A stretch of 64,000 nt of DNA, taken from contig JAQGEQ010000071.1 in assembly GCA_034620365.1 (NCBI GenBank), positions 1,054,001-1,118,000 of the forward strand, read 5' to 3'. The notes under the pieces are model-generated. The model worked only from the letters and a program-made list of their open reading frames with translations, was not told where the DNA came from and made no database searches. Shown here piece by piece: positions 12,001-22,558 of this stretch. Source of the stretch: Pegea sp. RAD2-039 (lineage: Eukaryota > Chordata > Thaliacea > Salpida > Salpidae). The translations under genes and the position numbers were made by a program. The first letter of the stretch is position 1. The number at the start of each line of letters is the position of its first letter.

Positions 12001-15000
12001 TCCAAAGCCGAGAAAGTAATCACTTTTGTAAATAATTTATAGTTACTTATTATAGAAGCCCCAAATATGGCCCTGGGCTCTTGAATGGGTCATTGAGAAT
12101 CTTAATAACCCCAAAAAATGTATTAAAGGGATCCCTATAAACTAGTTTCTTCACCTTGTTACACAAACACAGTGTTGTTTCATTTTTAAAATCGATTCTT
12201 TCCATTTTATTTTATTAAATCATTTATTTCAAACTAAACACTGCATTACAAAAGGAATCTAAAGTATTTACTAAACTAAAATGTAAGTGATAAGCTTTGG
12301 TTTGTTTGTGTATTTGTAAAACCTTTTTCACCACCAACACTAAACAAAAAATAATCTGTCCAAAATAAAACCTTTCATGTTTAGTAATGAAAGATGCTAA
12401 AAACTTTCCCAATTCTACCAAGTAAAACAATCTTACCAAAATATCAGCAAACTTCTTAGTGTTCTATCATATTTATAAAGTCAGATTTTTTAAATTGTTG
12501 TTTAAGCCATAGTTACTTGAAGTAATTTGAGAGCCACTAATAACTGTTTCAACTACTCCTTTAAAGATTGAATGCTGTTCAAGCTACTCCAAACATCATC
12601 AGTATGACTTGGCTACCTCCTATAGATGAGCTTACTCACTATACACTGCGAGTAGCGGCACCTGGTGGTAGAACTATCATCAATAACTTACAATTAAGAG
12701 CCAATACTACTTCTTACACGATTCGTAACCTTCAACCTGGTAACTTTTGTGAAGCATCACGAAAATTTATGTTTTTAAAAACTCTGTAATTGCAACCTAC
12801 AGACACTAGATATAGGATCTATTTGACTGCCTGGATTGGAGATGTCTCATCTCAACCTAGTTACAAGTCACGTCATACCTCCAAGCATGTAAGATCTCAA
12901 TCTTTAAGTCTTTTTTTGTAATTTTCTTTGGTGGAACGTTTGTTAAAAATATATTTTAAAGATTTCAACTGTCACTGGAGAGACAGTTGCTACTGAAAGT
13001 GGACACGTGATCACTTGGAAAGGAAAATCGCGGACTGTAGATGGCTGGAAGGTGGTAGTAATCCCACAAGATGGTAGTGAGCAGTTTGAAAAAGTCCTAG
13101 ATCGATATACAAAGCGGTGAGTTTAAAAATCAAATGTTTTCAAAAACTGTTAGTTATTTGTTGGTCTTTTAGAATTGAGCTTAATAACTTGAAAAGCAAT
13201 GTGGAATACATCGTTAAGATTTATCCATTCAGTGGAAACCTTGTAGGAGAACCTTCAGTTGTAAGAATTCCTGCCTCTGGAAATACATTTGTTTCCAAAC
13301 ATGAAGAGACTGAAACTTTCACAACAGAATGGCAGCTTCATGCTCCTAGAAATACTCCAACGTCTCTTAACTTACGATGGTCAGAACCAGCAGCTAATGT
13401 GCAAGGTAATTACTTATAGTAAAAGTTAAGGCTCTTTTAGGTGTCCTTCTAAGATCTTAATTGAAACTAATAATTTATCCAAACATAACATTTTGCTAAT
13501 TTATCTTTACGTATAAGAGTTTGGCGGAATATTGACACTTCATTTTTGACAAATCATAAAAACAGTACTTTGGAATCTAAAAAGGGAGCAACAGTTTAAT
13601 AAAAGCTAGATTTTTCAATTTAAATTGTCGACCTACAAAATACCAATAACTTTGGGCCAGGAAACACTTTTTCTACTAAATAAACCAGTTTTCAAAGACG
13701 CTTAAAAGATTAGAAGCTACATACAACAAAACACTTTTCTTTTTTATAGCATGTATGCTTCTAAAAAGCTGTCGAAAACCTGACTTAAAATATAGTGAAG
13801 TTATTTTCTTCTTAAAGGTTATCGTCTCCAATATAAGCAAACATCTGAACCAGATTCTGCTTTCATTGACGTAAATCCACAACCACAAGCTGGAGATACT
13901 TCAGCAGTTATTGAAAATCTTATACCTGGAACTTTGTATACAATCAAATTAAGTGCATTACACAGTGAGTAATGTTCTTACAAGTTTTTATACCTAAATG
14001 AAAGATTTTAAAATTAACTTAATCTATTTTAGTTGGAGGTAGAGAAACAACTTTAGTTATGAAGATCAATACACCTATCTTACCACCAACTAATATCGGA
14101 GTATCTCAAAGTGATACAGATTACGTTTTCACCTGGGAAAGCCCTCAAACTGTAATTATTTTATAACTAGCTTAATTTTTGTTATTTTAAATTTGTGATT
14201 CCAGCGCGATCTTACTGGCTATGTTCTTAAGTATCGAGTGATTAATGAAGGGGAAAGAACACCGTTCACCATCATTGAGCTAGCTCCTGGTACTACTTCT
14301 TTTCCGTTGGATTCATTAATTCCAAGTTCGTATAAAACTTTTTATCAATATTTTTCTTTGTAAATCTGGCATTATTATGAAAATTTAATTTAAAAAATTT
14401 AGTTTTAGATTTAATCCCATATAGAGTACATAAATTTAACAAAATTCCAGCTAAGTCAATATAGCACCTTGACCTGTAAAAAATTCTCGGTTAATAACCA
14501 AACCATTACATAAACATAAATGTTGCACTTAATGGCTGAGAATACCACAGACACAAGTACAATCTACCATAATAGTAGTCCCTATACTTTTCAAATTTCA
14601 GTTCAAGAATCTTTTTAAATTAAATCCGTTCTGAAAACTAAATATTTTTTCAAGATCAAAAATACGAAATCCGACTTGTAGCTAAGAAAGGTAACTACAG
14701 CAGTCAAGTGCAACGTTTCACCTTCTCTCCTGCTGAGGTTAGCACACAATGTGTTGACCGCTCCACCAACTTACATTACGACGTCGGAGAGGTAAGGTTA
14801 CTAGTTGTACCGAGTCCTGTAACATTCGCTCTTACTAATTGACAGTCATGGAGGATTCATGTTAATGGGTTTGAAATGTTATGCGTTTGTAAGTCACCTC
14901 GAAACCAAGTTTGCACGAGCGACAGCTATTGTGAAGACAATGGAAAGTCATATAATGAGGGTGACAGGTGGTCAGTGGTTCGTGAAAATAACGAACGACA

Positions 15001-15244
15001 AAACTGTGTTTGTGAAGGCACTCAAGGATTTAAATGCTTCTCACGCAGTAAGTTGATTTGATATGACACTTTGATCCTTTGGATTTAATCTTTAATGATC
15101 TTAGATTGTTACGATGATGGTGTCTGGCATGATAGCGGTACTCATTGGTACTCCAATGAGCAGGGAGCAAATTGCAGATGCGTTTGTGAAGAAGATGAAA
15201 CTGTTCCTTGTGTTGCTACTTGTCAATGGACAAAAAATAACTAA
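1..15244 (+). CDS. Fibronectin-like giant matrix protein, 3' part (FN3 array plus three C-terminal FN1 modules)
   Basis: A spliced gene entering from the left edge; I resolve 56 exons ending at TAA 15242-15244, giving about 3,083 residues. Order: about 26 FN3 domains, mostly one exon pair each, with Thr/Pro-rich linkers, then three four-cysteine FN1-type modules. The FN3 domains show the usual Trp in strand B (for example VSWQPSEP, VKWSGP, LFWQIP) and the L-x-P-x-T-x-Y motif (LKPDTGY, LKPNTRY, LRPDTKY). The role is inferred as secreted, multi-adhesive extracellular matrix protein; the signal peptide and any N-terminal FN1/FN2 modules would lie upstream of the window. All exon junctions keep frame and use GT-AG. 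The first 35 introns are all phase 0 and the later 20 are mixed. Exon lists are in the block entries below. A tenascin-like or titin-like FN3 protein was considered, but the terminal FN1 triplet fits fibronectin best. The exon model is by eye, so small exons may be misplaced. Confidence 0.88.
4908..7098 (+). repeat. Coding minisatellite (36-bp Thr/Pro/Arg repeat) in two exons
   Basis: In-frame tandem repeats with a unit of about 36 bp encode TPAATTRRTPRP and shorter variants such as TPPATTRTTEP. They occupy about 4908-5175 in exon 4738-5193 and about 6735-7090 in exon 6544-7098; 5900-5980 in exon 5728-5991 has only a short version. The unit count differs between the duplicated exons, so the repeat has expanded or contracted since the duplication. 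The product would be an extended, heavily O-glycosylated, basic linker between FN3 domains. Confidence 0.85.
5456..6720 (+). repeat. Intragenic tandem duplication of an FN3 exon pair (about 816-bp offset)
   Basis: The stretch from about 5456 (ACATTTTATGTCAGATATAA) recurs from about 6272 with the same offset of 816 bases through intron, exon 5510-5644, the next intron and exon 5728 onward. The copies differ by only a few bases, including in the introns. This is direct sequence similarity, and it implies a recent duplication of one FN3 domain. Confidence 0.9.
7675..9439 (+). other. FN3 block 3 including the RGD linker exon (8 exons)
   Basis: Exons: 7675-7821, 7888-8052, 8113-8256, 8324-8464, 8522-8674, 8730-8870, 8951-9238, 9305-9439. 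They form four FN3 domains with the pattern YLSWQKP / LKPNTRY / LFWQIP. Exon 8951-9238 starts with a Thr/Arg-rich linker that contains SRGDES, with the RGD codons at 9008-9016. It then starts a new FN3 domain (IISWIPTDD). The intron end and first exon bases at about 8921-8955 match the tail of the LINE found elsewhere in the window. The start of exon 8522 could also be 8525; both keep frame. Confidence 0.85.
9588..14791 (+). other. FN3 block 4 (20 exons, mixed intron phases)
   Basis: Exons: 9588-9698, 9772-9946, 10013-10114, 10169-10317, 10378-10508, 10603-10734, 10799-10987, 11050-11222, 11280-11413, 11465-11612, 11668-11781, 11838-12015, 12567-12739, 12803-12888, 12962-13116, 13173-13405, 13818-13964, 14033-14151, 14205-14325, 14655-14791. 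About ten FN3 domains are present, with clear hallmarks (IGWKRP, LRPDTKYELR, VSWTPSRD, VAWDKPD, MTWLPPID, LRWSEP, FTWESP). From 9946 onward the introns are phase 0, 1 or 2, unlike the first 35. Introns over 300 bases (12016-12566, 13406-13817, 14326-14654) hold no gene; the last carries a short dispersed repeat at about 14453-14505. Confidence 0.85.
14750..15244 (+). other. Three C-terminal fibronectin type I (FN1) modules
   Basis: Encoded by the end of exon 14655-14791 and by exons 14846-15047 and 15105-15244. Each module has four cysteines in the FN1 pattern, C-(about 20-27)-C-x-C-(about 6-8)-C. Module 1 starts CVDRSTNLHYDVGESW and has MLCVC. Module 2 starts CEDNGKSYNEGDRW and has NCVCEGTQGFKC. 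Module 3 starts CYDDGVWHDSGTHW and has CRCVC. The Y-x-x-G-x-x-W core and C-x-C of FN1 are kept in modules 1 and 2; module 3 lacks the Tyr and shortens the last loop. Vertebrate fibronectin ends with the same arrangement after its FN3 array (modules I10-I12, the fibrin-binding end). A von Willebrand C domain would need about ten cysteines, which are not present. The protein ends soon after module 3, at WTKNN. Confidence 0.82.
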
Positions 15245-15462
15245 AATGTAAGAATCATAAATTGATAAAAGATGTATTTGTAAATTATTATTCAATTTTC
15301 AGGCTTTTTGGCTATATTACAACTGTATATTTCAACTGATAGCCGTATATTCTTGAAAAATATGAAACTTCAGATTTCTGACAATTTTATCTTCCATATA
15401 TTTCGTTTTCAAATCAACTATTTGGATTTCATAAATGTTTTCATTCTGTACTATGTTGTTTA

Positions 15463-15468
15463 AATAAA
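15463..15468 (+). promoter_or_regulatory. Polyadenylation signal of the fibronectin-like gene
   Basis: AATAAA about 220 bases after the stop codon at 15244, in AT-rich 3' UTR-like sequence. Confidence 0.55.
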
Positions 15469-16730
15469 ATGGTTATAAAACCTGTGATAGTTCTTAATAA
15501 GCCAACACTTTCTGACATTTTGTGATTATTTCAACAGCAAATCGAATTTACAATTTCAAAAATTTGATTTTTTCCATTTTTACTGTAAATAAAGTTTTAT
15601 CTAAATTATAAAGTGTGGCTTTATTGTTTAGATTGAAGTAATTTATTGTCAGAAAAGCTCGTATAGAGTGCAGAATAAACAAGTAATTTAAAACTTGTTT
15701 GCAAAACAACTTCTTTATCACTAAAAAATTCTCTAATTTATTTTTTACATGTGATATGGAGAAAGTTAGAAGTTCAGTTAAAAGCATTTATTTTCAAATT
15801 AATTAAAAAGAAGTGAGAATCGTCAATAACACAAAAAGCTTGTAAGATATTTGTTTAACACAGATAGCAGATCTCATAGCTAACACAAACAAAAATGAAT
15901 TTAGAGAACTTAAAGAAAATAAATTCTCATTATGACAATTAAAAAATAATAGTTCCAGAAAAAACTGAACTTAGTAAAGTAACACAGTTAAGAATTACAA
16001 AAAATAGAAATAGACAAAATGAAGAAATGACAGAATAGTATATTACTTGTCACTAAGGCTATTCAAATTGTTCAACTATTTTTACTTAATTCTGAAAGAG
16101 GCGACAGAGCTTGCTGTAGTGATAGAGTCGGAAAAAAATATTTCAAGCCGTCCTTACTCTATTGAAAAAGCTATTAATCAGCTAATTATTATCAAAAGTA
16201 TTTACTTAAGTTAATTTTGAATTACAACACTCTGAGAACGTAGAACAGATGAGTTATTGAAAAAAATTATTAAAGTTGAGATGAAACTATTTATAATTTT
16301 AAACAATATTTGGAAAAACGGTTTTGATATTGTAAGGATTTCATATTAAGCTTTTAAAGAAAGTTTTTGAATGAGGAAAGGAGTATGCAACATTTAAAAA
16401 AATCTTCCCTAGTAAATAATCTACAAACTGATATAAGTTTCACATTATCTTTTTAATGTAAAAGGTAAGGACTTCATACAAAAAGTTGAACTTTAACTTG
16501 GGATGGATGTATAAAATAAAGTGTTTCAACAATGTCTAAAGATAAAGTGTTTAAAAATATTTGATAATTTTGCATATAGTATTTAAACCAACATGTAGTT
16601 GACATGATGAACCCATTTTAGATGATTGAAGATAAAAACTCCCTAATCTTTAATGACAACACAATTAAAAAATTTATTGTTACTTAAATAAACCACCGAT
16701 GGTGTTGGATAACAGTTTGAAAGTTTATTA
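15469..16730. other. Intergenic stretch without a supported gene
   Basis: AT-rich sequence between the fibronectin-like gene and the tandem duplication. A minus-strand reading at 15548-15787 is Leu/Phe/Asn-rich with no recognisable domain and is probably chance. About 16090-16150 resembles 44215-44270 and may be a dispersed repeat. Confidence 0.6.
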
Positions 16731-19223
16731 TTTGATTGATGAAAACATGTATCGGTAGCTAGCTTTAGTTGCTTAGATTGAAGCCCTATATGTTTAAATA
16801 TGAAAACTGATTAATCTACTGTTTCAAACTTTAAAGAAGTTCATTTTAATAAGAAGTCAGTTGTGTCAATTTAGCAACTTTTAATGTGAAAAATCCTCGG
16901 CTAACAACACAAAGATGAGGAAGTTGACACTACTGCACGCAATCAAGTATATACTCTAAAAATAAATAAATTAAAATGTAAGTTTGTCAATTTTTACAAT
17001 CAAGTCAGTCTATATCCTTGCTTACATCTATTCAAGAAAACAAAAACTATATTTTTGCAGCAGAGCTAATTGCTTATCACATAAATAGTTTCAACTCGTT
17101 TACAAGTTTTCTATCTTCTTATCACTTAAATTTTTCAAATTTAGGTGTTGATATAAATAAAAAAAATTATAAATTATCGTCTTATGTTATTTCTCTAGTC
17201 TACTTTCAATTTACAAACAGTAAACGAGGCATAATTGAAGAATTTCATCAGAAAAAGATGAACAATTTGTAAACCTTTGACTTTTAAAGATTGATAGTAA
17301 AATTACAATTATTACACTTTTTGTCATCCACATTTAAGACTTCAGGGTGGGTTTAACTTAAGATCTTTTGAAATAAACAAAATTATTTAGTGTGTGAATT
17401 ATCACCAACAGTTTAATGAGTCTTTTACCATGGTACAGTGTTCCAAGTCAGAGTCTACCGACTAGGTTGAGTTTGTGAAACACACAATTTAGATTTTAAG
17501 AACTCAATCACTCTTTCCAAAAGATTTTTATTCATATAAGTTAAAGAAATTGTATTTTTCGTTAGAAAGTTGAAAAAACAGATCTTTTGACCATCTCAGT
17601 CAGTTTGAGTCAAATTAAAAGAATCAGTGTGTAGTTCAAACTACTACGCATGAGAGGTTTTACACAATTCTACAACTTTATAAAAAATGTTTTTGACAAG
17701 TTTTCAAAAAATCAATAATTAACTTATTTTCTACAGCAGATTTATATTTATGCTAATCAAAAGCAAACAAAGTTTATTTTTTAAGTAAGAACTTCAATTT
17801 ACAGACTTTTTGAAACAATTATTTTTGTTTACAATATTATGAGAGTTGAACGTGCATATAGTTTTTTTATTACTCTTATTTTCAGTATTATTTTTGATAT
17901 GATTGTTTGTGTTTTGGAAAAAAAAAAACTTAATAAGAATATACAAAATAAAAGTGAAAATAAATACTTAAAATTTTAAAATATTTTTCGACATCTTCAA
18001 TAATGTTTTTATTTAGTTAATTAAATAGGAGTAATCAGGTCGAAAAGAAACAAGATAAAACTTTGTTACATAAGTTTGATTTGTCTTGTGTTTACAGTCG
18101 AGTAGTTTTTTCAGGTCAAGAAGCTAAATCAATTGGACAATTTTTTTAAACCAGGATTTTTAATGTACGGTTCAAACTAGTTAAAATTGAGAGTTGTTTA
18201 CCGCTATTAGACTAGTATACTCTTTTTATCTAATATATAAAGAAGCATTTACTAAGGTATTTATTTTATTGATATATTTTATAGTCTCTATGAAGTTTGT
18301 TTGCCAAAATATTGTCTTTAATTTTAAGCAAGTCTCTAAAAGTTAAAATAGAACTTCTGATAAAGTCAACATCTGATATGTCTAATGCTATATATATGTT
18401 TCCTGGTTTATTATTAAAGCTAAGTGGACTATCAGAGGTTTGTAAATGATCGTCTGGTGAAGTATGAAAAACAAATCAAAGTCTAACTATCATGTATAAA
18501 AAATTGAAATATTCTAAAGTAAAATTTTTAGAATACTTAAGTAAAGTAAAATGTAAACTATCTTTCAGTTCTAGCTTCAATTTCAGCCGATAAGCTTGTT
18601 TTAAGAGACTAACTATAAAAAATGACATTAAGCAGGTGTTTTGTTTACAAAATAAGCTTATACTAGACTATATTTCAACACAGATGACTTGAAAAAACCC
18701 ACTGCAGTTTAGTTTTGGTAGTTTGATCGTTATGTTGATTTATCTTTGCTTTTATAGCAATAAGTTATTAAGATAGATTTTGGAATCATGAACTTTTTAC
18801 ATGTTAAAAGTTTAAAAAATAAACACCTACACGTTAATTCTTTGTTGTTTGCTTTCTTTACCTATTGCTAAACAACAGACTCATTAAAAAGTATTAAAAG
18901 AAAAGTGTTACAAAACTTCCTTTTTACTATTTTATTACACAATTCAAAAACTTGAAACAACTTTGAAAAGGTAGTTGTAACAGAAAGTTAGGTAAATCAC
19001 AGTGAAAAGTACACTAATAGATAGAGAGCAACGCACTATTTAGCTGCTTAGTTTATTCAAAAACTTGTTTTTTTTCTAAAAGTTTTTATTTTTAATCTTT
19101 TTTTGCTGTTTTTAGTGTTTATAAATTTTGTAAATGTTGTAAGTTTGTTTTTGTTTCATCTGTAATTTCATATCTTTTTATATACACAAAAACTTGTTTC
19201 AAGAATATAATTAAAAACCTTTG
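16731..19223. other. Upstream region of MFSD6-like gene A, no gene seen
   Basis: AT-rich. It carries a short dispersed repeat at about 16855-16920. An 84-codon plus-strand reading at 17018-17272 is also present in copy B, but the only two residue differences visible between copies change amino acids and it has no recognisable domain, so it is not called. Confidence 0.6.
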
Positions 19224-22200
19224 ATGGGATCTTTTGAAGAAGTAAATGATGAAGAGCAAGGATTGAATTCTACATCCACATCAAAATGGGAATTTAACAC
19301 GATTAGATCACGAATAACAATCAGTTTGGTTAGATTGAAATTGATTTTTTTCACTTTTCTTGGAGGTTAGTATCATTAAGAGGTCTTTTTATTAAATTTT
19401 ACTAGTTAGAAAATATCAATAAAAATAAATACAAGTTACTGCATTATTAATAAAATTACCAGTCTAATTATCAAAATATTATTTATTTATTTCAATAAAT
19501 GTGAAGAAGGATGCCTGAAGAGAGCAACTCCCGCTAACACACATTGTTACAAATAGTATCTATTAAGTTATAATTATATTAATATTTTATTAAATAACTT
19601 ATTTATACTAAAGTAGAATAGTTTCACATAATCTGATCATTGACTTTTACTATTAAATCTAAACCTCTAATAAAAATTACATCATTTAAATATTTTCAAA
19701 TTTTTACATTATTTTGATGTTTATGTAATGAGATAAAAGTATCAAACAACAATCATCTAAGAATCAATAAGAATTAATTAAATCTTTACTGTTTTATTGT
19801 AATCTTATATATAATAGCATTTGGCTACAAGTATGCGTTGTTTGTACAAAAGCGTTTAACACAAGCTCTAAAAATGCTGGTACTTTCACTCACTTATTCT
19901 AAATATTTTATTTGAGGTTGAAACACAAACTACAAATCGAAAATGATATAAATTTTAAAAATAGCTTCTTGGATTAAATCCATTAAAAAATTGACTGTTG
20001 CCAATAAAAATGGCAAGCCTAAAATGAATGAAATAATCGTTTTAGTACAAAGAGCTATTAAAATATCATAAATAATCATTTAAATGCTACAATCTCAAAC
20101 AACTTTCAGGTCAAGGAGTTATGATCAGCTTTAGAGCACTTTTTGCTAAACACGTTGGACTTTCTACCACTCAAAGCGGCATCATTTGGTCGGTTGACAG
20201 GGTTCTTGGTATTATAACACCTCCACTGCTAGGAGCTTTGTCTGATAAAACTCAAAAACCTCATAACGTAATCGCTGGTGTATTTTCTATTGCTGCAGTT
20301 TTTGTATCAATTGCTGTTTTCATACCTCATCAAAATGGTTTGTTATAATTAAATTTTAATAGTTATCAAATGATAATTGTGTTTAGTTAACATGGAAGTC
20401 AGTTGCTCAGTTGCTGATCTTTATCCAGTTCTTTTGCCCGGGTCGTTTCCTACTCAAAACTATACTGTAAACTGCTATCAATTCACAAATCCTAATGAAA
20501 ACGTCGTCAACTCAATTTGCATCACTAAACTCGCTAACTACAGTGACTTACATCAAGATGCTTCAGTACCACATGTTTGGAAGCAAGGAAGGGTTGTTGA
20601 TCAATGTGAAGAGAATGTGAAAACTCGTCAAGTTTTCTTTATGGAAAATAATAAGAAATTTGAAAAGAGTTTTCATCACAAATATCTTTGCAACGACACA
20701 AACTGTAAGGAAATGAGTCAGCTGCAAGCCCCTAAAATTACTTCTTCAAATCTTTCAAATCCAGTGGAGACAGTTTGCCTTTGTTATTCTTTTGCTGATG
20801 ATTCTACAGTTTATGGTTTAACATTTTGGATCTTTCTTGTTATAAATTGTTTCATTTCTCTTGCCACACTTTCATCTCAAGGTCTTGTTGATGTTTTTGT
20901 CATGAACCAGTTGCCTAGCAACAAAAAGCATCATTTTGGGTACCAGAGGCTGTGGGGATCTATTGGGTTTGGTTGCTCGACACTTTTAGGGGGTTTTCTA
21001 AAAGGTAAGAAGACTTTTTTTGATGTAATTAAAGATTTTTAAGAATCGTTCTAATGAATGCAATTTTGATACTTTCGTTTTTTACCATTTTTATCAACGT
21101 TGCAGATGTTATTTTAAAACATTTTCCTAGCACTACTGCTACAAATATTCCTTTTCTTCCCATTTTTATAATCTCATTTATTAATTGGACCATTTTGTCA
21201 ATAATCGTAAAGCGTTCTAAAAACCGAAGATCCGATAATAGCATTGATGACAAGGAAGAAAAATTTAAACTTTCTAATGTGAAGGTAGTAATTTGAACGA
21301 CTAATTACTTTATTTGATTGTAACTTCTTTCATTAAACTTCTAAGCTGATACATCAGTTAAAGTTGTAGTTTTCTATCTTTAGTTTCATGATTTAGTACA
21401 GTTATAAAACTAAACTTGTTTCAAGACAACATAAAGTAAAACAAATTTAATGAAACTTTCATATCTTATCTTCCCATTTGTAGTTTATATCACAGATTTA
21501 AATACTTTTCAGGATTATGTTCAATCTGAAACAAGTTAAATTATCAACATTTTTAAATATATTTGATATTTTTAAAGCTGCTCTTAGCGGATATTCATAT
21601 CTTCATGTTTGTGCTCTTTGCTTCGATCGTTGGTTTTTCTCTGGGTATGAGTGAAAACTACGCTTTTATGCTTGCAGTGGACAAATTGAATGCTTCTGGA
21701 ACTGTACTTGGACTGTCAATTGGACTAGCAAGTATTTTTGATGTCATTATGTACTTGGCGTCCACGAAAATATTAAAAAGATTTAGGCCTATCATCGTGA
21801 TGATAATTGGAACTCAAGTTCTTACAGTAAGTTGTTTAATCATGATGTATTCTTAAATCTAAAAAGTTGTTTAATTTCAGAGCAAGCTTTTATTTTACAC
21901 TTTCTGTACCAGGCCATGGCATTTTATACTAGTAGAGCAAATTGGTGGTTTGTCATGGGGTATTACTTGGACAGCTGTTTGTAATTATACAACTAATGCC
22001 TCACCAAAGGGACTTACAGCTACTATGATGGGTATTGTTTCAATGGGAGCATGGGGTTTAGGTTAATATAATTTTGCTGGTTGTCATTATGTTAAATATA
22101 GTTTTGGTTTGAAAATGTTATTTGGTTAGTTATCATCTTTAAAGCTTATTATCTCAAATAAAGCTAAATAAATATTATGAAGTAAACTAACAATTTGATA

Positions 22201-22558
22201 AACCAGTTGTGTAGCAGTTGACTGAGTTAAAGATAGATCTGTTATTTTAAACTCCTAAGTTATTGCTCCAGTTAAATCATTTTTGATGAAAACTTTTAAA
22301 CGCTTTAAATTTACTCAAAAGTAACAAGGTATGTTTACAGGCTATGGACTAGCTTCTCTTCTGGGTGGCATACTATATGAGCAGCTTGGGGGTGATGTAA
22401 TGTTTCGTATTGCTTTTGCATTTGCTACTTCAATTATATTAATCTACTATCTCTTTACAACTTTTTATTCAAAGCTTAAAAGACTGTCTGTATCTCAAAC
22501 GATTAAATATGCTCCTGAAACTAAAATCACTGAAGATATAAATAGAGACAATGTTTAA
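19224..22558 (+). CDS. MFSD6-like major facilitator membrane protein, copy A
   Basis: Seven exons: 19224-19365, 20110-20337, 20387-21004, 21106-21284, 21578-21826, 21881-22061, 22341-22558; 604 residues, all junctions in frame. The start MGSFEEVNDEEQG is followed by a first membrane segment (LKLIFFTFLGG-GQGVM), LSTTQSGIIW and a cytoplasmic GALSDK loop typical of MFS proteins. A long extracellular loop (about residues 124-270) carries several Cys and N-glycosylation sites. GYQRLWGSIGFG follows, then VGFSLGMSENY, LNASGTVLGL, VEQIGGLSWGITW, SPKGLTATMMGI and GLGYGLASLLGG. These match the MFSD6 family (MFS_1_like), including the Q-R-x-W-G-S and G-L-G-x-G motifs. It is likely a multi-pass plasma or endomembrane protein; the substrate is not evident. 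Intron 1 contains a LINE tail at about 19480-19556. Confidence 0.85.

Noticed and set aside
12224-12439. Minus-strand 71-codon reading in a long intron
   Set aside because: No recognisable motif, AT-driven composition.
14750-15244. Von Willebrand factor C domains
   Set aside because: Only four cysteines per module with the FN1 spacing; VWC needs about ten.
17018-17272. 84-codon plus-strand reading, also at 25370-25624
   Set aside because: Conserved only because of the recent duplication; the differences seen between copies all change residues, and it has no domain or exon partners.
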